This document shows, piece after piece, positions 16,146-25,160 of a stretch of DNA of 64,000 nucleotides. Each line of letters starts with the position of its first letter. Positions within the stretch are counted from its first letter, which is position 1. The stretch comes from Rossellomorea arthrocnemi. GTDB lineage: Bacteria; Bacillota; Bacilli; Bacillales; Bacillaceae_B. The position numbers and the translations under genes are program-made. The stretch spans positions 62,001 through 126,000 of the forward strand of contig NZ_CAJGBF010000010.1 in assembly GCF_904424705.1 (NCBI RefSeq). Direction: 5' to 3'. Under the pieces are notes generated by a model. That model made no database searches and was not told where the DNA came from. It worked only from the letters and a program-made list of their open reading frames with translations.

Positions 16146-17515
16146 GGGATCATTTCCTCGGGATGCTGCAAGCTATGCTGAGTGAGGAAGATGCCAAATG
16201 ACAAGGCGAGCTTTCTTGTTAATAAATCAAAACTCTTTAAGTCAGGGTGTGAGAATATTGATCTGCCGGGCTTTGAGTTAGCTTCAAACATCCATATACG
16301 ATGGTTGTTATCTATACCGAAATCGAATCCAATCTCCCCGATATAGCCTTCAAGATTCTCCTCGATTGCATGGGATAGCATCAAAGCTGCGTCCGTTAAT
16401 GCATGCGCAATGGTATGTCTTTCACCTTCATCGGGAAAAAGTTCGGAGAGGACTTTTACTTCCCCACCATTATTTGCATGTGTCGTCACACTTCCTGATC
16501 CGGCGACCTTACCGGCCATTGCACTGACTTGCCAGTTTCCTTCTTCATCCTTATTCGTATGGATACGGAAGTCGATGGGCCGATTATTCTCTTTCAGTAA
16601 AGAAATACCCTGCTGGACGATAAAGGAGTCCAGGTTCCGGTTTTTGAACACTGTATTGGATAGCTGTTCCAGTGATTTGAATTTAAGTAAACGATTCTTC
16701 TGATCATGATCCCTGAAACGGCAATAATATTCTTCGGACGACCGGTTGTACGTAATTTTGTGGATCCCGTTTCCGAGACTTCCATTTTTCGGCTTCAGGT
16801 AAATATGATGATGAGCGGTAAGCATTTGTTCCATTTCATCAAAGGATTGGAATGGCCGTGTCTCAGGAAGGAAGTGCTGAACCGTCTGATCATTTTCCAA
16901 TCTTTCAAATAGATCAAGTTTATTAAAAAATCCTGGATTATACCAGGGAATGCCGTATTCTCTCTCTAATCTTTCCTTCAGGATTTGATAGGTTTTCCTC
17001 TTCTCACTTCGCCGGTTTGGAAGTCTGTCATATATCACGTTCGGAAAGGGGATTTCTTCGATTTCCCATCCTTCCCCAAAATGAAAAGATCCTTTTATTA
17101 GTCCATTTTCCCAATCAATATGACCTTCTCCAAATACAAATGGAATGACACCCAAGGAAGATTGAACCGATAAGAGTTTCTTAAAGAAGTGGGTACGTTG
17201 ACCGATCGGATTTAATCGGAAACTTGTGAATCCTGCCGTGAAAATTCCAATCAGTACTCCTACGTATAAACATTCATCCTTCCAAAAGAGGGAGAGGGAC
17301 TCCACTTTAGAAGGAAGGTGAAGCTTTCTCGCTAAACCAGTGCTGATCCCCATTACATTACGACCATTCGGGTGGCGCTGACAAGTGGAAGATTCCCTTC
17401 TGGTTCCAAGAATCACTGTTTGCGGGAGGATGTCTTGGCAGAGCCTGAACCCGGACGGCAGGTAAAGAATGCTTTTTTTTTCTTGAAATTGTTCGACTTT
17501 ATACGTATGAAGCAC
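16142..17515 (-). CDS. yheD: spore-coat-associated ATP-grasp protein YheD
   Basis: This 457-aa protein, close in length to B. subtilis YheD, has an N-terminal ~120-residue domain, then NVIYDRLPNRR, the ATP loop KPKNGSLGNGI, DFRIHTNK and MFEANSKPG. The GTG start overlaps the yheC stop by one base, with GAGGTGAT upstream. It is third in a four-gene operon of paralogues. Assignment as YheD rests on length and order. Confidence 0.82.
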   Translation of the reverse strand: MLHTYKVEQFQEKKSILYLPSGFRLCQDILPQTVILGTRRESSTCQRHPNGRNVMGISTGLARKLHLPSKVESLSLFWKDECLYVGVLIGIFTAGFTSFRLNPIGQRTHFFKKLLSVQSSLGVIPFVFGEGHIDWENGLIKGSFHFGEGWEIEEIPFPNVIYDRLPNRRSEKRKTYQILKERLEREYGIPWYNPGFFNKLDLFERLENDQTVQHFLPETRPFQSFDEMEQMLTAHHHIYLKPKNGSLGNGIHKITYNRSSEEYYCRFRDHDQKNRLLKFKSLEQLSNTVFKNRNLDSFIVQQGISLLKENNRPIDFRIHTNKDEEGNWQVSAMAGKVAGSGSVTTHANNGGEVKVLSELFPDEGERHTIAHALTDAALMLSHAIEENLEGYIGEIGFDFGIDNNHRIWMFEANSKPGRSIFSHPDLKSFDLLTRKLALSFGIFLTQHSLQHPEEMIP

Positions 17516-18606
17516 TAGAAATCACCTCGCTTTAAGGATGAAAGAGATTGTGAGGATAAAAATTCGCAATAATCCAATGGTGCTTTGTACAATGATGAAA
17601 GCTTTTCTGGCTGCAATGCATCCACTATTTTATGTCCAGGTTTAGAGTTCATATCCAGAATCCATGTGGAATGATCCTTCCCGATAATCAGATCGACCCC
17701 AATTTCAAATAGAGTTGAAAAATGTTCCTCAAGAAGCAACGGTAATTCCTCCAAGATACTTGTAAGTTCTTCTTCAATAAAATCCCACGAAATCAATTCA
17801 TGGGTATTTTTCCAATCACTGTAGGAAAGGTAGGAAGCACCGCGGCTGATATTCGTCAGGATCCCATTCTCTTCACCTACACGGACCGCCCGCTGAAATT
17901 CCCTCCATTGTCCGGCATGATCTTTACTCAGAAGAATGCGCAGATCAAAAGGTGCATTTCCTTTTGTCTGATTGAGCAGTCTTTTTTGACAAATGAACGT
18001 GTGCTGCTTGAGAATATGCTCACCCCATTTAAGGAAGTTTTCTTCACTTTGAAAGGATTGCTCAACGATTCCTTGTTTCTTGGTTGTGCGAACCAGGATT
18101 TCATTTGGGCGGACCACGAGATGGTAAACGGCAAATCCATGTGCCCCATCGACGGGTTTGATTATAATATCTGTATGTTTGACCAGAAGATTTAATAAAT
18201 GATTTACATCGGATACTAAGAATGTTTCTGGGAAATAGGGGGAGAGGGAGGTTTGCTTGAGTTTTTCGTACAAATGCCATTTGTTTGGTAATCCGTATCC
18301 TAGAAATCGGAATTGCTTCTGATTTTTCAACCATTGAACCACGGCTTTTGCTTGCCGAGACTTCATATCATATTGATAAAATGTTCTGTCATAGATATAT
18401 TCCGGGATTTCAAAGGCATCTTTCTCCCATTTCCCCGTCACTCTGTCGAAATGAAGTCCTTCCACGGTTTCATTTAAAGGAGATATCTCCTGTGGAGAAA
18501 ACAGGTAAAGGTCAATTGGATAGGAAAGGGATCGTTTTGCGATTTCGAGAAAGTATTCGTTCGTCACTTGTGGTGTAAGGGTCATGATGCCAAGTGAGAG
18601 ATTCAT
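17515..18606 (-). CDS. yheC: spore-coat-associated ATP-grasp protein YheC
   Basis: This 363-aa protein has EYIYDRTFYQYD, the ATP loop KPVDGAHGFAV, DLRILLSKD and ILDMNSKPG. The Glu before the last motif is Asp here (D-x-N), a conservative change of a probable Mg2+ ligand. GGAGG precedes the ATG by nine bases. It follows the first operon gene by 14 bases. The length equals what I recall for B. subtilis YheC. Confidence 0.82.
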   Translation of the reverse strand: MNLSLGIMTLTPQVTNEYFLEIAKRSLSYPIDLYLFSPQEISPLNETVEGLHFDRVTGKWEKDAFEIPEYIYDRTFYQYDMKSRQAKAVVQWLKNQKQFRFLGYGLPNKWHLYEKLKQTSLSPYFPETFLVSDVNHLLNLLVKHTDIIIKPVDGAHGFAVYHLVVRPNEILVRTTKKQGIVEQSFQSEENFLKWGEHILKQHTFICQKRLLNQTKGNAPFDLRILLSKDHAGQWREFQRAVRVGEENGILTNISRGASYLSYSDWKNTHELISWDFIEEELTSILEELPLLLEEHFSTLFEIGVDLIIGKDHSTWILDMNSKPGHKIVDALQPEKLSSLYKAPLDYCEFLSSQSLSSLKRGDF

Positions 18607-18620
18607 CGTGGTATTCCTCC

Positions 18621-19949
18621 TTATTTAATCCATTTGGCAAAACTAAATTCATAAAGTGCTTTAACCGACGGACGAATTCGGTCGTTCTCTAAGTAGGTTC
18701 GTTTAGATGGTTTGGAATTGATTTCGATCAGCCACGGTTTTCCCCTTTCATCTACACCGACATCGATGCCAAGCTCTGCGAATTGCCCTTCAAGGCTATC
18801 GGCAAGGAGATAAGAAGAATTTATACATAATTCCTTCATCTCTTTCATTATGGCAGCGCTCTTCTGAGGAGAAAATAATGTTTGCAAGACTAGTAGAGGC
18901 TTTTCAATCCGCCCTCCCTGATCGACATTAGCGACGAATTGTTCACGGGCAGCAATCCGTGCCACCGATGAAATCAACTCCCATTCACCGTCTCGATTCT
19001 GATGACAGAGAAAGCGAAAGTCTAATGGCTTTTCTTCGACTGTAAGAAAAGGGATTGTTTCCTGAACTAAATAAGCAGGACTGTTGCACCAGGTCCTAAT
19101 CTGTTTATAAAGAGCCGGGTAGGTAGGGAAGGTGAGAAGGTTCTCGGTCGAAAATGAATTTTGCTGCATGTGAAATCCATCATCCCTTTTTTTGATACGC
19201 ATGATGTAGCGTCCTTTACTTCCATTAATCCCCTTGATGAAAACATCCTGATAGAAGGTAAGCATCTTCTCCAATGAACTGAATCCCTGTACGGTTTCAG
19301 GCAGGTGTTGAGAGATGGAGGGGCTGTCTTTTAAAGCATTGTAGACCTGATCTTTGGACAAAAACCCGGAATTGAACAGATGAATGTCCTGGTCCATTGA
19401 GCGAATAAGCGCCTTATGGAAGGAAGGAGTCCGCTCTATTTTTCTTGAATGACACCGATTGTATATCACATTGGGAGAAGGGAGTGAAGCTTGTTCCCAA
19501 TCCTCCCCGTTATAATAAACACCTTCCTCTTCACTCCCGAGGAAAGAGGAAAGGGGAAGCAGGTAGAAAAATCCACCTTTTCGTTGAAACCATTCCTGAC
19601 ACTCTGTAAAATATTCATTTAAAGAGTGTGTACTGATGGTGTGCAACGGGAATTGATTGATTAAGAGCGCCACCACAGGTCCCATATGAATGAAGGCATT
19701 CCGTGTATCAATGGAGATCCATATATTCTCAAGGGTTGGAATGGATGCGAATAATGAATCGGAGGTATCCAACATAATCTGTAAAGAATCGGCTTTTGTT
19801 TCCATGCATATTACATCGAGAAGAGAGCTTCCGCATTTCAAAGTCATATACCGTTGAAAAGGGTAGCGGTCCATCAATTTTTTTGGAATATAAAAATGAT
19901 GGTGGTCATTCGCATTTTTGTGCGAGATAAATGAACATTTTAACTTCAT
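18621..19949 (-). CDS. YheC/YheD-family ATP-grasp protein, first gene of the operon
   Basis: This 442-aa protein has NVIYNRCHSRK, the ATP loop KGINGSKGRYI, DFRFLCHQ and LIEINSKPS. The ORF stays open to 20078, but the extra 43 residues are hydrophobic and lack a ribosome site. GGGGAATGCC before the ATG at 19949 (MKLKCSF) supports the shorter form. It is divergent from yheB. Its 442 aa make it more like YheD than YheC in domain layout. B. subtilis has no third or fourth copy here. Confidence 0.8.
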   Translation of the reverse strand: MKLKCSFISHKNANDHHHFYIPKKLMDRYPFQRYMTLKCGSSLLDVICMETKADSLQIMLDTSDSLFASIPTLENIWISIDTRNAFIHMGPVVALLINQFPLHTISTHSLNEYFTECQEWFQRKGGFFYLLPLSSFLGSEEEGVYYNGEDWEQASLPSPNVIYNRCHSRKIERTPSFHKALIRSMDQDIHLFNSGFLSKDQVYNALKDSPSISQHLPETVQGFSSLEKMLTFYQDVFIKGINGSKGRYIMRIKKRDDGFHMQQNSFSTENLLTFPTYPALYKQIRTWCNSPAYLVQETIPFLTVEEKPLDFRFLCHQNRDGEWELISSVARIAAREQFVANVDQGGRIEKPLLVLQTLFSPQKSAAIMKEMKELCINSSYLLADSLEGQFAELGIDVGVDERGKPWLIEINSKPSKRTYLENDRIRPSVKALYEFSFAKWIK

Positions 19950-20080
19950 CTGGCATTCCCCGTTTGCATAACCCGCAAGATTGATTTTATAATGATTTAT
20001 TGGGCTAATGTTGATATAGCATTCTATGTAAACATGGGCAAAATGTTCAAACGAGAGAAGTAGAAAAGGAAGGTGCACTC

Positions 20081-21220
20081 ATGCTAGATGCTTTCATCCT
20101 AGTATTATTCATGGTTATCGTTGGTGCCCTCATCGGGGGAGTCACCAATTCATTAGCTATAAAAATGTTATTCAGGCCTTATCGGGCGTACTATATCGGA
20201 AAATTCAAAGTCCCATTCACACCTGGACTGATCCCGAAGCGTCGTGGGGAATTGGCGGAGCAACTCGGGAAGATGGTGGTGGAACACTTAATCACCCCGG
20301 AAAGCCTTCAGAAAAAAGTGATGAATGAGGACTTTCAAAAAGATGTGACCCTTTGGCTCTCCGAAGAACTAGAGCCGGTGTTCACATCGGATAAATCGGC
20401 GAACGAATGGCTCGATATCCTTCAAATCCCCGTTTCTTCAGCTCGTCTCAATGAATGGCTGGAGGACTGGATTGAAGTAAAGATAAAGGATACAAAGATG
20501 TCTTATACTTCAAAAAGACTCGAAGAAGCACTTCCTGAAAGGTGGCAGGAAAAGGTTTCAGAGAGTATTCCGAAGCTGGTCGATTTTATCGCTGACCGTG
20601 CTGAATCCTATTTCACAAGCCCGGAAGGAAAGATGAAAGTGAAAATCATGATCGACGATTTCTTGAAAGAACGAGGCATGCTTGGAAACATGCTTGGTAT
20701 GTTCCTCGGTAACACGTCGGTTGCGGATAAAGTGCAGCCTGAAATCGTGAAGTTCATCAAGCATGAAGGAACACAGGAGATCCTCTTTAATCTGCTGACA
20801 AAAGAGTGGGCGAAGCTGAAACAAATGAAACTGGAGGAGTTCATCGACAGATTGCCGGAAAGGGATCTGATCCAGACGGTGGAAACCTCACTTGTCAAAC
20901 TCGTCAACATTGATGGACATCTCTCCAAGCCGCTCAGCCACTGGCTCGAGCCCCACAAGCAAACCTTCTTAAACATCCAGCTCCCAAGATGGGTGGATAG
21001 AGGGACGGACCTATTATCCAAGAAGATCCCAAACTTGATGGAGAAGATGCACCTGCAGCATATCGTTCAGGAGCAGGTTGAATCCTTTTCTGTTGGAAGA
21101 TTGGAAGAACTTGTACTTGGCATTTCACGAAGAGAGTTCAAGATGATCACGTATCTCGGGGCATTGCTCGGGGGAGTGATCGGAATCGTTCAGGGAATGA
21201 TCGCGCTATTGATATCCTGA
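20081..21220 (+). CDS. yheB: DUF445 membrane protein YheB
   Basis: This 379-aa protein has one hydrophobic segment at each end (~5-25 and ~355-377) and a long helical, soluble middle, the DUF445 pattern. GGVTNSLAIKMLFRPYRA and PFTPGLIPKRRGELA are conserved blocks. Function unknown. It is probably a membrane-associated structural or sporulation-related protein, as in B. subtilis where it adjoins yheC. AAGGAAGGTG precedes the ATG. Confidence 0.85.
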   Translation: MLDAFILVLFMVIVGALIGGVTNSLAIKMLFRPYRAYYIGKFKVPFTPGLIPKRRGELAEQLGKMVVEHLITPESLQKKVMNEDFQKDVTLWLSEELEPVFTSDKSANEWLDILQIPVSSARLNEWLEDWIEVKIKDTKMSYTSKRLEEALPERWQEKVSESIPKLVDFIADRAESYFTSPEGKMKVKIMIDDFLKERGMLGNMLGMFLGNTSVADKVQPEIVKFIKHEGTQEILFNLLTKEWAKLKQMKLEEFIDRLPERDLIQTVETSLVKLVNIDGHLSKPLSHWLEPHKQTFLNIQLPRWVDRGTDLLSKKIPNLMEKMHLQHIVQEQVESFSVGRLEELVLGISRREFKMITYLGALLGGVIGIVQGMIALLIS

Positions 21221-21305
21221 TTTACGCTGTTTAAGGGTCCTTCCTAGAATTCCGCACTATTGTTTGTTATAGTGAGGGAGAGTGAAATTATAGGAGGTAC
21301 GTATT

Positions 21306-21659
21306 TTGGCTATTAACTTATACGATCAAGCGAACGAATTAGAAAGTGCAATGCGTCAGAGTGATGAATTTTTACAATTGAAAAAAATGTATGATGAAGT
21401 AAACAATGACGAATCTGCTAACAAGATGTTTGAAAACTTCAGAAACATCCAAATGACGCTTCAGCAAAAACAAATGAGCGGAGAAGAAATTTCTCAGGAA
21501 GAAGTGGAGCAGGCTCAAAAGACAGCCCAACTTGTTCAACAACATGAGAAAATCGCTAAGCTTATGGAAGCTGAGCAACGCATGAGCATGGTCATCAATG
21601 ACTTAAACAAAGTCATCATGAAACCGCTTGAAGAACTTTACGGTTCTATGCAAAAATAA
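21306..21659 (+). CDS. yheA: YlbF/YmcA-family protein YheA
   Basis: This 117-aa all-helical protein of the Com_YlbF family reads INLYDQANELESAMRQSDEF and NIQMTLQQKQMSGEE. Relatives (YlbF, YmcA, YaaT) form the Y-complex that specifies RNase Y cleavage; YheA itself is uncharacterised. It starts with TTG, eight bases after AGGAGGT. It lies 85 bases after yheB and may have its own promoter (TATAGT at 21268-21273). Confidence 0.87.
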   Translation: MAINLYDQANELESAMRQSDEFLQLKKMYDEVNNDESANKMFENFRNIQMTLQQKQMSGEEISQEEVEQAQKTAQLVQQHEKIAKLMEAEQRMSMVINDLNKVIMKPLEELYGSMQK

Positions 21660-21674
21660 TTAGTGTGAGTAGGG

Positions 21675-21706
21675 ACCGACTTCCTGATGGGGAGTCGGTT
21701 TTTTTG
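21675..21706 (+). terminator. terminator of yheA
   Basis: ACCGACTtCC and GGggAGTCGGT form the stem, followed by TTTTTTT. Confidence 0.85.
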
Positions 21707-21740
21707 TTGTGCAACTGGCAAGTTATTTTCCATTTATTTC

Positions 21741-21841
21741 AAAAAGGCGCAATTAAGGGCGAAAATGACGCAATTAAAGAAAAAATGACGCAATTATGTT
21801 GGAAATGACGCAATCAAGCCCGAAAACGACGCAATCATCGT
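21741..21841. repeat. 20-21-bp tandem repeat, five units
   Basis: Five consecutive units each contain (A)AAATGACGCAATTA or a close variant at 20-base spacing (21 for the last). The core GACGCAAT (GGCGCAAT in unit 1) is nearly invariant, and the bases between cores vary. The spacing is about two helical turns. Confidence 0.85.
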
Positions 21842-21999
21842 TCCGCGCGAAAGGCATATACATTCTCCAAAGTCCCATTATAAGAAATATCGTAAAGGAA
21901 TTTTCACTTAACCCCAGTTTCAACCCCTTTTTCTAAGCTGTCCAACGATCCATCTCTCTTTTTGTCACGAATAGTCATTATTTCCGATCCCGGGCCTTG

Positions 22000-22028
22000 T
22001 CATATTTGTCTATCTTCCTTCATAAAAG
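22000..22028 (+). promoter_or_regulatory. SigE-like promoter of yhaX
   Basis: TCATATT (22000-22006) matches the SigE -35 KMATATT. After 14 bases CATAAAAG (22021-22028) resembles the -10 CATACAHT. yhaX is a mother-cell sporulation gene in B. subtilis, which agrees with this. Confidence 0.55.
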
Positions 22029-22065
22029 TAAAGAAAGGGAGTAGACAACATATAGGGGGACACCA

Positions 22066-22938
22066 ATGATGATCTATAGAATGCTGGCATTAAATATTGA
22101 TGGCACCATCGTGAATGAAAACGGAAAAATTGCAAAGGAAACGAAGGAAGCAATTGAGTACGTTCAAGATAAAGGGGTTCCAGTCACATTGGTTACAAGC
22201 CGGAGCTTTGCTTCAGCTAAAAGAGTAGCCAAAGCCCTGAAGCTTGATAGCCCGATTGTTACTCATAGCGGTGCCTATATTGCAGGCGAGCTTGAAAAAC
22301 CGATGTATGTGAAAAAAATGGCAGAGGACATTACCTATGAAATCTCACAATTTCTTGAAGGTTTCTCTTGCCAGGTACACTTGTCCCATGAGAAGAGATC
22401 TATCGTGGGTAAAACCAATACACAGGCAAAGGAGTTGGCAAAGGTCTCGTGGCAAAGAGAATCGAAATTACTTTACAGTAAGCAGTTTGTGGAGCGGGTA
22501 AGTGATCATCTTTTGGAGAATCCAATGTCTGTACCGAAGATTTCGGTGGTGATGGAGCATAGGGAAGATGTTTGGGACGTGGTTGCTTCTTTAAAAGGGA
22601 TGTATGAAGAAGTGGACGCTATTCCGACTTCTGACTATAAACTGGATATCGTACCGAAGGGTGTTTCAAAACTGCGTGGTCTGATGTATCTGTCTGAACG
22701 CCTTGGAGTGAAAAAGGATCAAATCGTGATGGTCGGGTCGGGTATAGATGACATCGATTCCATGGAATGCTGTGGCCTCGGGGTTGCCATGGGAGATGCT
22801 CCTAAGCAAGTGCAGAAAGCGGCGAACTGGATCACCAGGAGTCAGATTGAAAAAGGAATCCCGTACTTTGTAAATGAGTTATTCCGAAAACAACATCCGA
22901 TCCCTTTCCTGAAGAAAATGAATATCATTAAATCATAA
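22066..22938 (+). CDS. yhaX: HAD-superfamily (Cof-type) protein YhaX with Asn in place of nucleophilic Asp
   Basis: This 290-aa protein has the Cof-type HAD fold: motif I LALNIDGTI, motif II TLVTSRSF, a Lys in the KGVSKLRGL region and motif IV MVGSGIDDIDSM. In motif I the first Asp of DxDGT, the phosphoryl acceptor, is Asn10, so classic phosphatase activity is doubtful; I recall the same substitution in B. subtilis YhaX. It is a sporulation-associated gene. GGGGGA supports either the ATG at 22066 or the one at 22069. A SigE-like promoter lies 40 bases upstream. Confidence 0.85.
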   Translation: MMIYRMLALNIDGTIVNENGKIAKETKEAIEYVQDKGVPVTLVTSRSFASAKRVAKALKLDSPIVTHSGAYIAGELEKPMYVKKMAEDITYEISQFLEGFSCQVHLSHEKRSIVGKTNTQAKELAKVSWQRESKLLYSKQFVERVSDHLLENPMSVPKISVVMEHREDVWDVVASLKGMYEEVDAIPTSDYKLDIVPKGVSKLRGLMYLSERLGVKKDQIVMVGSGIDDIDSMECCGLGVAMGDAPKQVQKAANWITRSQIEKGIPYFVNELFRKQHPIPFLKKMNIIKS

Positions 22939-22941
22939 GAG

Positions 22942-22985
22942 AGAACACCCCGTATTTCCATAAGAAGTGCGGGGTGTTCTTTTTA
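22942..22985 (+). terminator. terminator of yhaX
   Basis: GAACACCCCG and CGGGGTGTTC form a perfect 10-bp stem followed by TTTTTAT. Confidence 0.85.
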
Positions 22986-23006
22986 TTGGAGCAGGGGTTC
23001 GTACCA

Positions 23007-23035
23007 TTGACCATTCCCACCCCTTTCTGTACACT
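23007..23035 (+). promoter_or_regulatory. SigA promoter of hemZ
   Basis: TTGACC (23007-23012), 17 bases, TACACT (23030-23035), about 38 bases before the GTG start. Confidence 0.5.
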
Positions 23036-23073
23036 TATAAAAGCTTATTAGTTTTGTGAAAGGTGATTACAAC

Positions 23074-24570
23074 GTGAATGTTTTGATAAAAGGAATCGAG
23101 GATGAGCGTTTTGAACGCCCCCTGCGATTGATAGCCAATTTATTCTTTGAAGAGACTCAGGTTCATTTTGGTTCATGTGACAATGCTGACCTTCAAGTCC
23201 ATATAGAACTTTCAACAGCTGAAAATATAGAGGCGGCAGCCGTATTAACGGAATCCTCAAAAGAGCAATCGTACAGTGCCCATTATGAACATGACTGGAC
23301 TCCGTATGAAAATGAGAAAGAGCGCTTCAAACAGTTGAAAACCGCCGTTTCCCATGTGTATTTAAATGTTCTTCAGGATTTGACGGGGATCAGGCAGAAG
23401 TGGGGGATCTTAACGGGTATCCGGCCAACGAAGCTCTTACATAAGCAGACTCAGCTCGGAGTTCCAAAAGAAGAGATCCATGCAACATTGAAAAAAGAAT
23501 ACCTTATTACAGATGAAAAAATTGATCTGATGCAACATATCGTAGATCGTCAGCTGTCTGTCGTACCGGATCTCTACGATCTGCAGCATGAAGTGAGCAT
23601 TTATATTGGCATCCCGTTCTGCCCGACCAAATGTGCTTACTGTACTTTCCCTGCATACGCGATATTGGGTAAACAAGGTCGTGTCGATTCGTTCCTTGCC
23701 GGGCTTCACTACGAAATCCAGGAAATGGGACGCTGGATGAAGGAAAAAAATATTAAAATAACAACCATCTATTACGGTGGCGGCACCCCTACCTCCATCA
23801 CCGCAGAAGAAATGGATGCTCTGTATGAAGAGATGTACCGCTCCTTCCCTGCTGTCGATAAAGTAAGGGAAGTGACAGTCGAGGCAGGAAGACCGGATAC
23901 AATTTCCGAGGATAAGCTAGAGGTGCTGAACAAATGGAATATCGACCGGATTTCCATCAATCCGCAATCGTATACCCAGGAAACGTTAAAAGCGATCGGC
24001 CGCCATCATACAGTCGAGGAGACGATTGATAAGTTTCATTTATCCCGTGAAATGGGAATGAACAACATCAATATGGACCTGATTATCGGTCTTCCTGGTG
24101 AAGAGCTTCCAGAGCTTCAGCATTCACTGGACGAAACCGGGAAGCTTATGCCGGAATCGTTGACGGTTCACACCTTGTCCTTTAAGAGGGCTTCTGAAAT
24201 GACGAAGAATAAAGACAAGTACAAAGTGGCTGACCGCCTTGAGATTGAGAAGATGATGAATTTGGCAGAAGAGTGGACGAAGGGACATGGCTATGAGCCT
24301 TACTATTTATACCGTCAGAAAAACATTCTCGGCAACCTGGAGAATGTAGGCTACGCCCTTCCCGGTCAGGATAGCATCTATAACATCATGATCATGGAGG
24401 AAGTTCAAACCATCATAGGCATCGGCTGCGGGGCGGCAAGTAAATTCATCGATCCCAGGAGCGGAAAGATCACCCATTTTGCCAACCCGAAAGAACCCAA
24501 TGCCTATAACCTTGGATTCAAAGAGTATACTGACAAGAAAATTAAGATTCTCAATGAGTTATTTTCATAA
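23074..24570 (+). CDS. hemZ: coproporphyrinogen III oxidase-like radical SAM protein HemZ
   Basis: This 498-aa radical SAM protein binds its iron-sulfur cluster through C183-PTK-C187-AY-C190 (FCPTKCAYCTFPAY), followed by the SAM-binding YYGGGTPT. Family members are oxygen-independent coproporphyrinogen oxidases or related heme proteins. In Firmicutes using the coproporphyrin route its exact reaction is debated. The ORF begins at 23056, but AGGTGA lies eight bases before the GTG at 23074, giving a protein starting MNVLIKGIED. It is monocistronic, and the other heme genes lie 32 kb downstream. Confidence 0.88.
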   Translation: MNVLIKGIEDERFERPLRLIANLFFEETQVHFGSCDNADLQVHIELSTAENIEAAAVLTESSKEQSYSAHYEHDWTPYENEKERFKQLKTAVSHVYLNVLQDLTGIRQKWGILTGIRPTKLLHKQTQLGVPKEEIHATLKKEYLITDEKIDLMQHIVDRQLSVVPDLYDLQHEVSIYIGIPFCPTKCAYCTFPAYAILGKQGRVDSFLAGLHYEIQEMGRWMKEKNIKITTIYYGGGTPTSITAEEMDALYEEMYRSFPAVDKVREVTVEAGRPDTISEDKLEVLNKWNIDRISINPQSYTQETLKAIGRHHTVEETIDKFHLSREMGMNNINMDLIIGLPGEELPELQHSLDETGKLMPESLTVHTLSFKRASEMTKNKDKYKVADRLEIEKMMNLAEEWTKGHGYEPYYLYRQKNILGNLENVGYALPGQDSIYNIMIMEEVQTIIGIGCGAASKFIDPRSGKITHFANPKEPNAYNLGFKEYTDKKIKILNELFS

Positions 24571-24574
24571 AAAG

Positions 24575-24609
24575 AAACACGCCTCTTCATGTGAGTGGCG
24601 TGTTTTTTT
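24575..24609 (+). terminator. terminator of hemZ
   Basis: AAACACGCC and GGCGTGTTT form the stem, followed by TTTTTATC. Confidence 0.8.
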
Positions 24610-24657
24610 ATCATGCTCTTTTTGTAAAGCTTGTTGCTACACAAAGTAGAGAGTGGT

Positions 24658-24908
24658 GGTTGATTTCCGCTGCAGGTGCTCGCTTTCCGCGGGGCTGGCA
24701 GTGAGGCTCCTCACTTACGACTGCGGGGTCTCACCTGTCCAGCTACGGCGGCTAGCCCTCGAGGTCATAAGATATAGTCCAAGAAGGCAAAGAGCGCCTT
24801 CCTGGCCAAATTCATCTTATGCTTGTCGGGTCTGTGCAAGCCGCCTCCGCTTTTCGTACTTTCCAGCGTTTTCTGCAGGAGTCGAGCACCTTCCGTTCCA
24901 ATCAACTT
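24658..24908. repeat. palindromic repeat P2, copy 1, interrupted by P1 copy C
   Basis: The outer arms GTTGATT / AATCAAC and GGTGCTCG / CGAGCACC are those of P2. The element runs 24658-24735, is broken by the complete P1 element at 24736-24855, and resumes at about 24856 through GGAGTCGAGCACC to 24908. Nesting shows P1 arrived after P2. Confidence 0.7.
24736..24855. repeat. palindromic repeat P1, copy C (nested in P2)
   Basis: TGTCCAGCTACGGCGGCTAG...CTCGAGGTCATAAG...CTTATGCTTGTCGG...CCTCCGCTTTTC. The inner arms (ATAAGATATAGTCCA with TGGCCAAATTCATCTTAT) are less perfectly paired than in other copies, so this one may be decaying. Confidence 0.75.
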
Positions 24909-25010
24909 TCTGGGTATGGAGGAGTAACCAACTAGCATACACGTAGAGAAAACATGTTTTTGCATCTTGTGCAGTGGCTAATTGTAGCTAATAGTAAGAT
25001 CCAAATTTTA

Positions 25011-25160
25011 AGCTCTGTCACGCTATCTCTTCAAGATGGTGAGGGGGACGGCGTAGACTCCTGCGGAAATACGGGCGTGCCGAGGCCCCGGAAGCGAAGC
25101 TGAGGAGGCTTGGCCGTTCGTCCGCCGGAAAGCGAAGCCGTACCCATCGCCATCTATCGC
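25011..25160. repeat. palindromic repeat P3, copy 1
   Basis: It starts at GCTCTGTCA and carries GACGGC..GCCGTAC arms around GACTCCTGCGG, GCCCCGGAAGC and GAGGAGGCTTGGCC blocks. The internal framework is shared with P2. The right outer arm (TGACAGAGC) present in copy 2 is missing. The rest of the 24571-25381 gap contains no gene that I can support. Confidence 0.65.
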
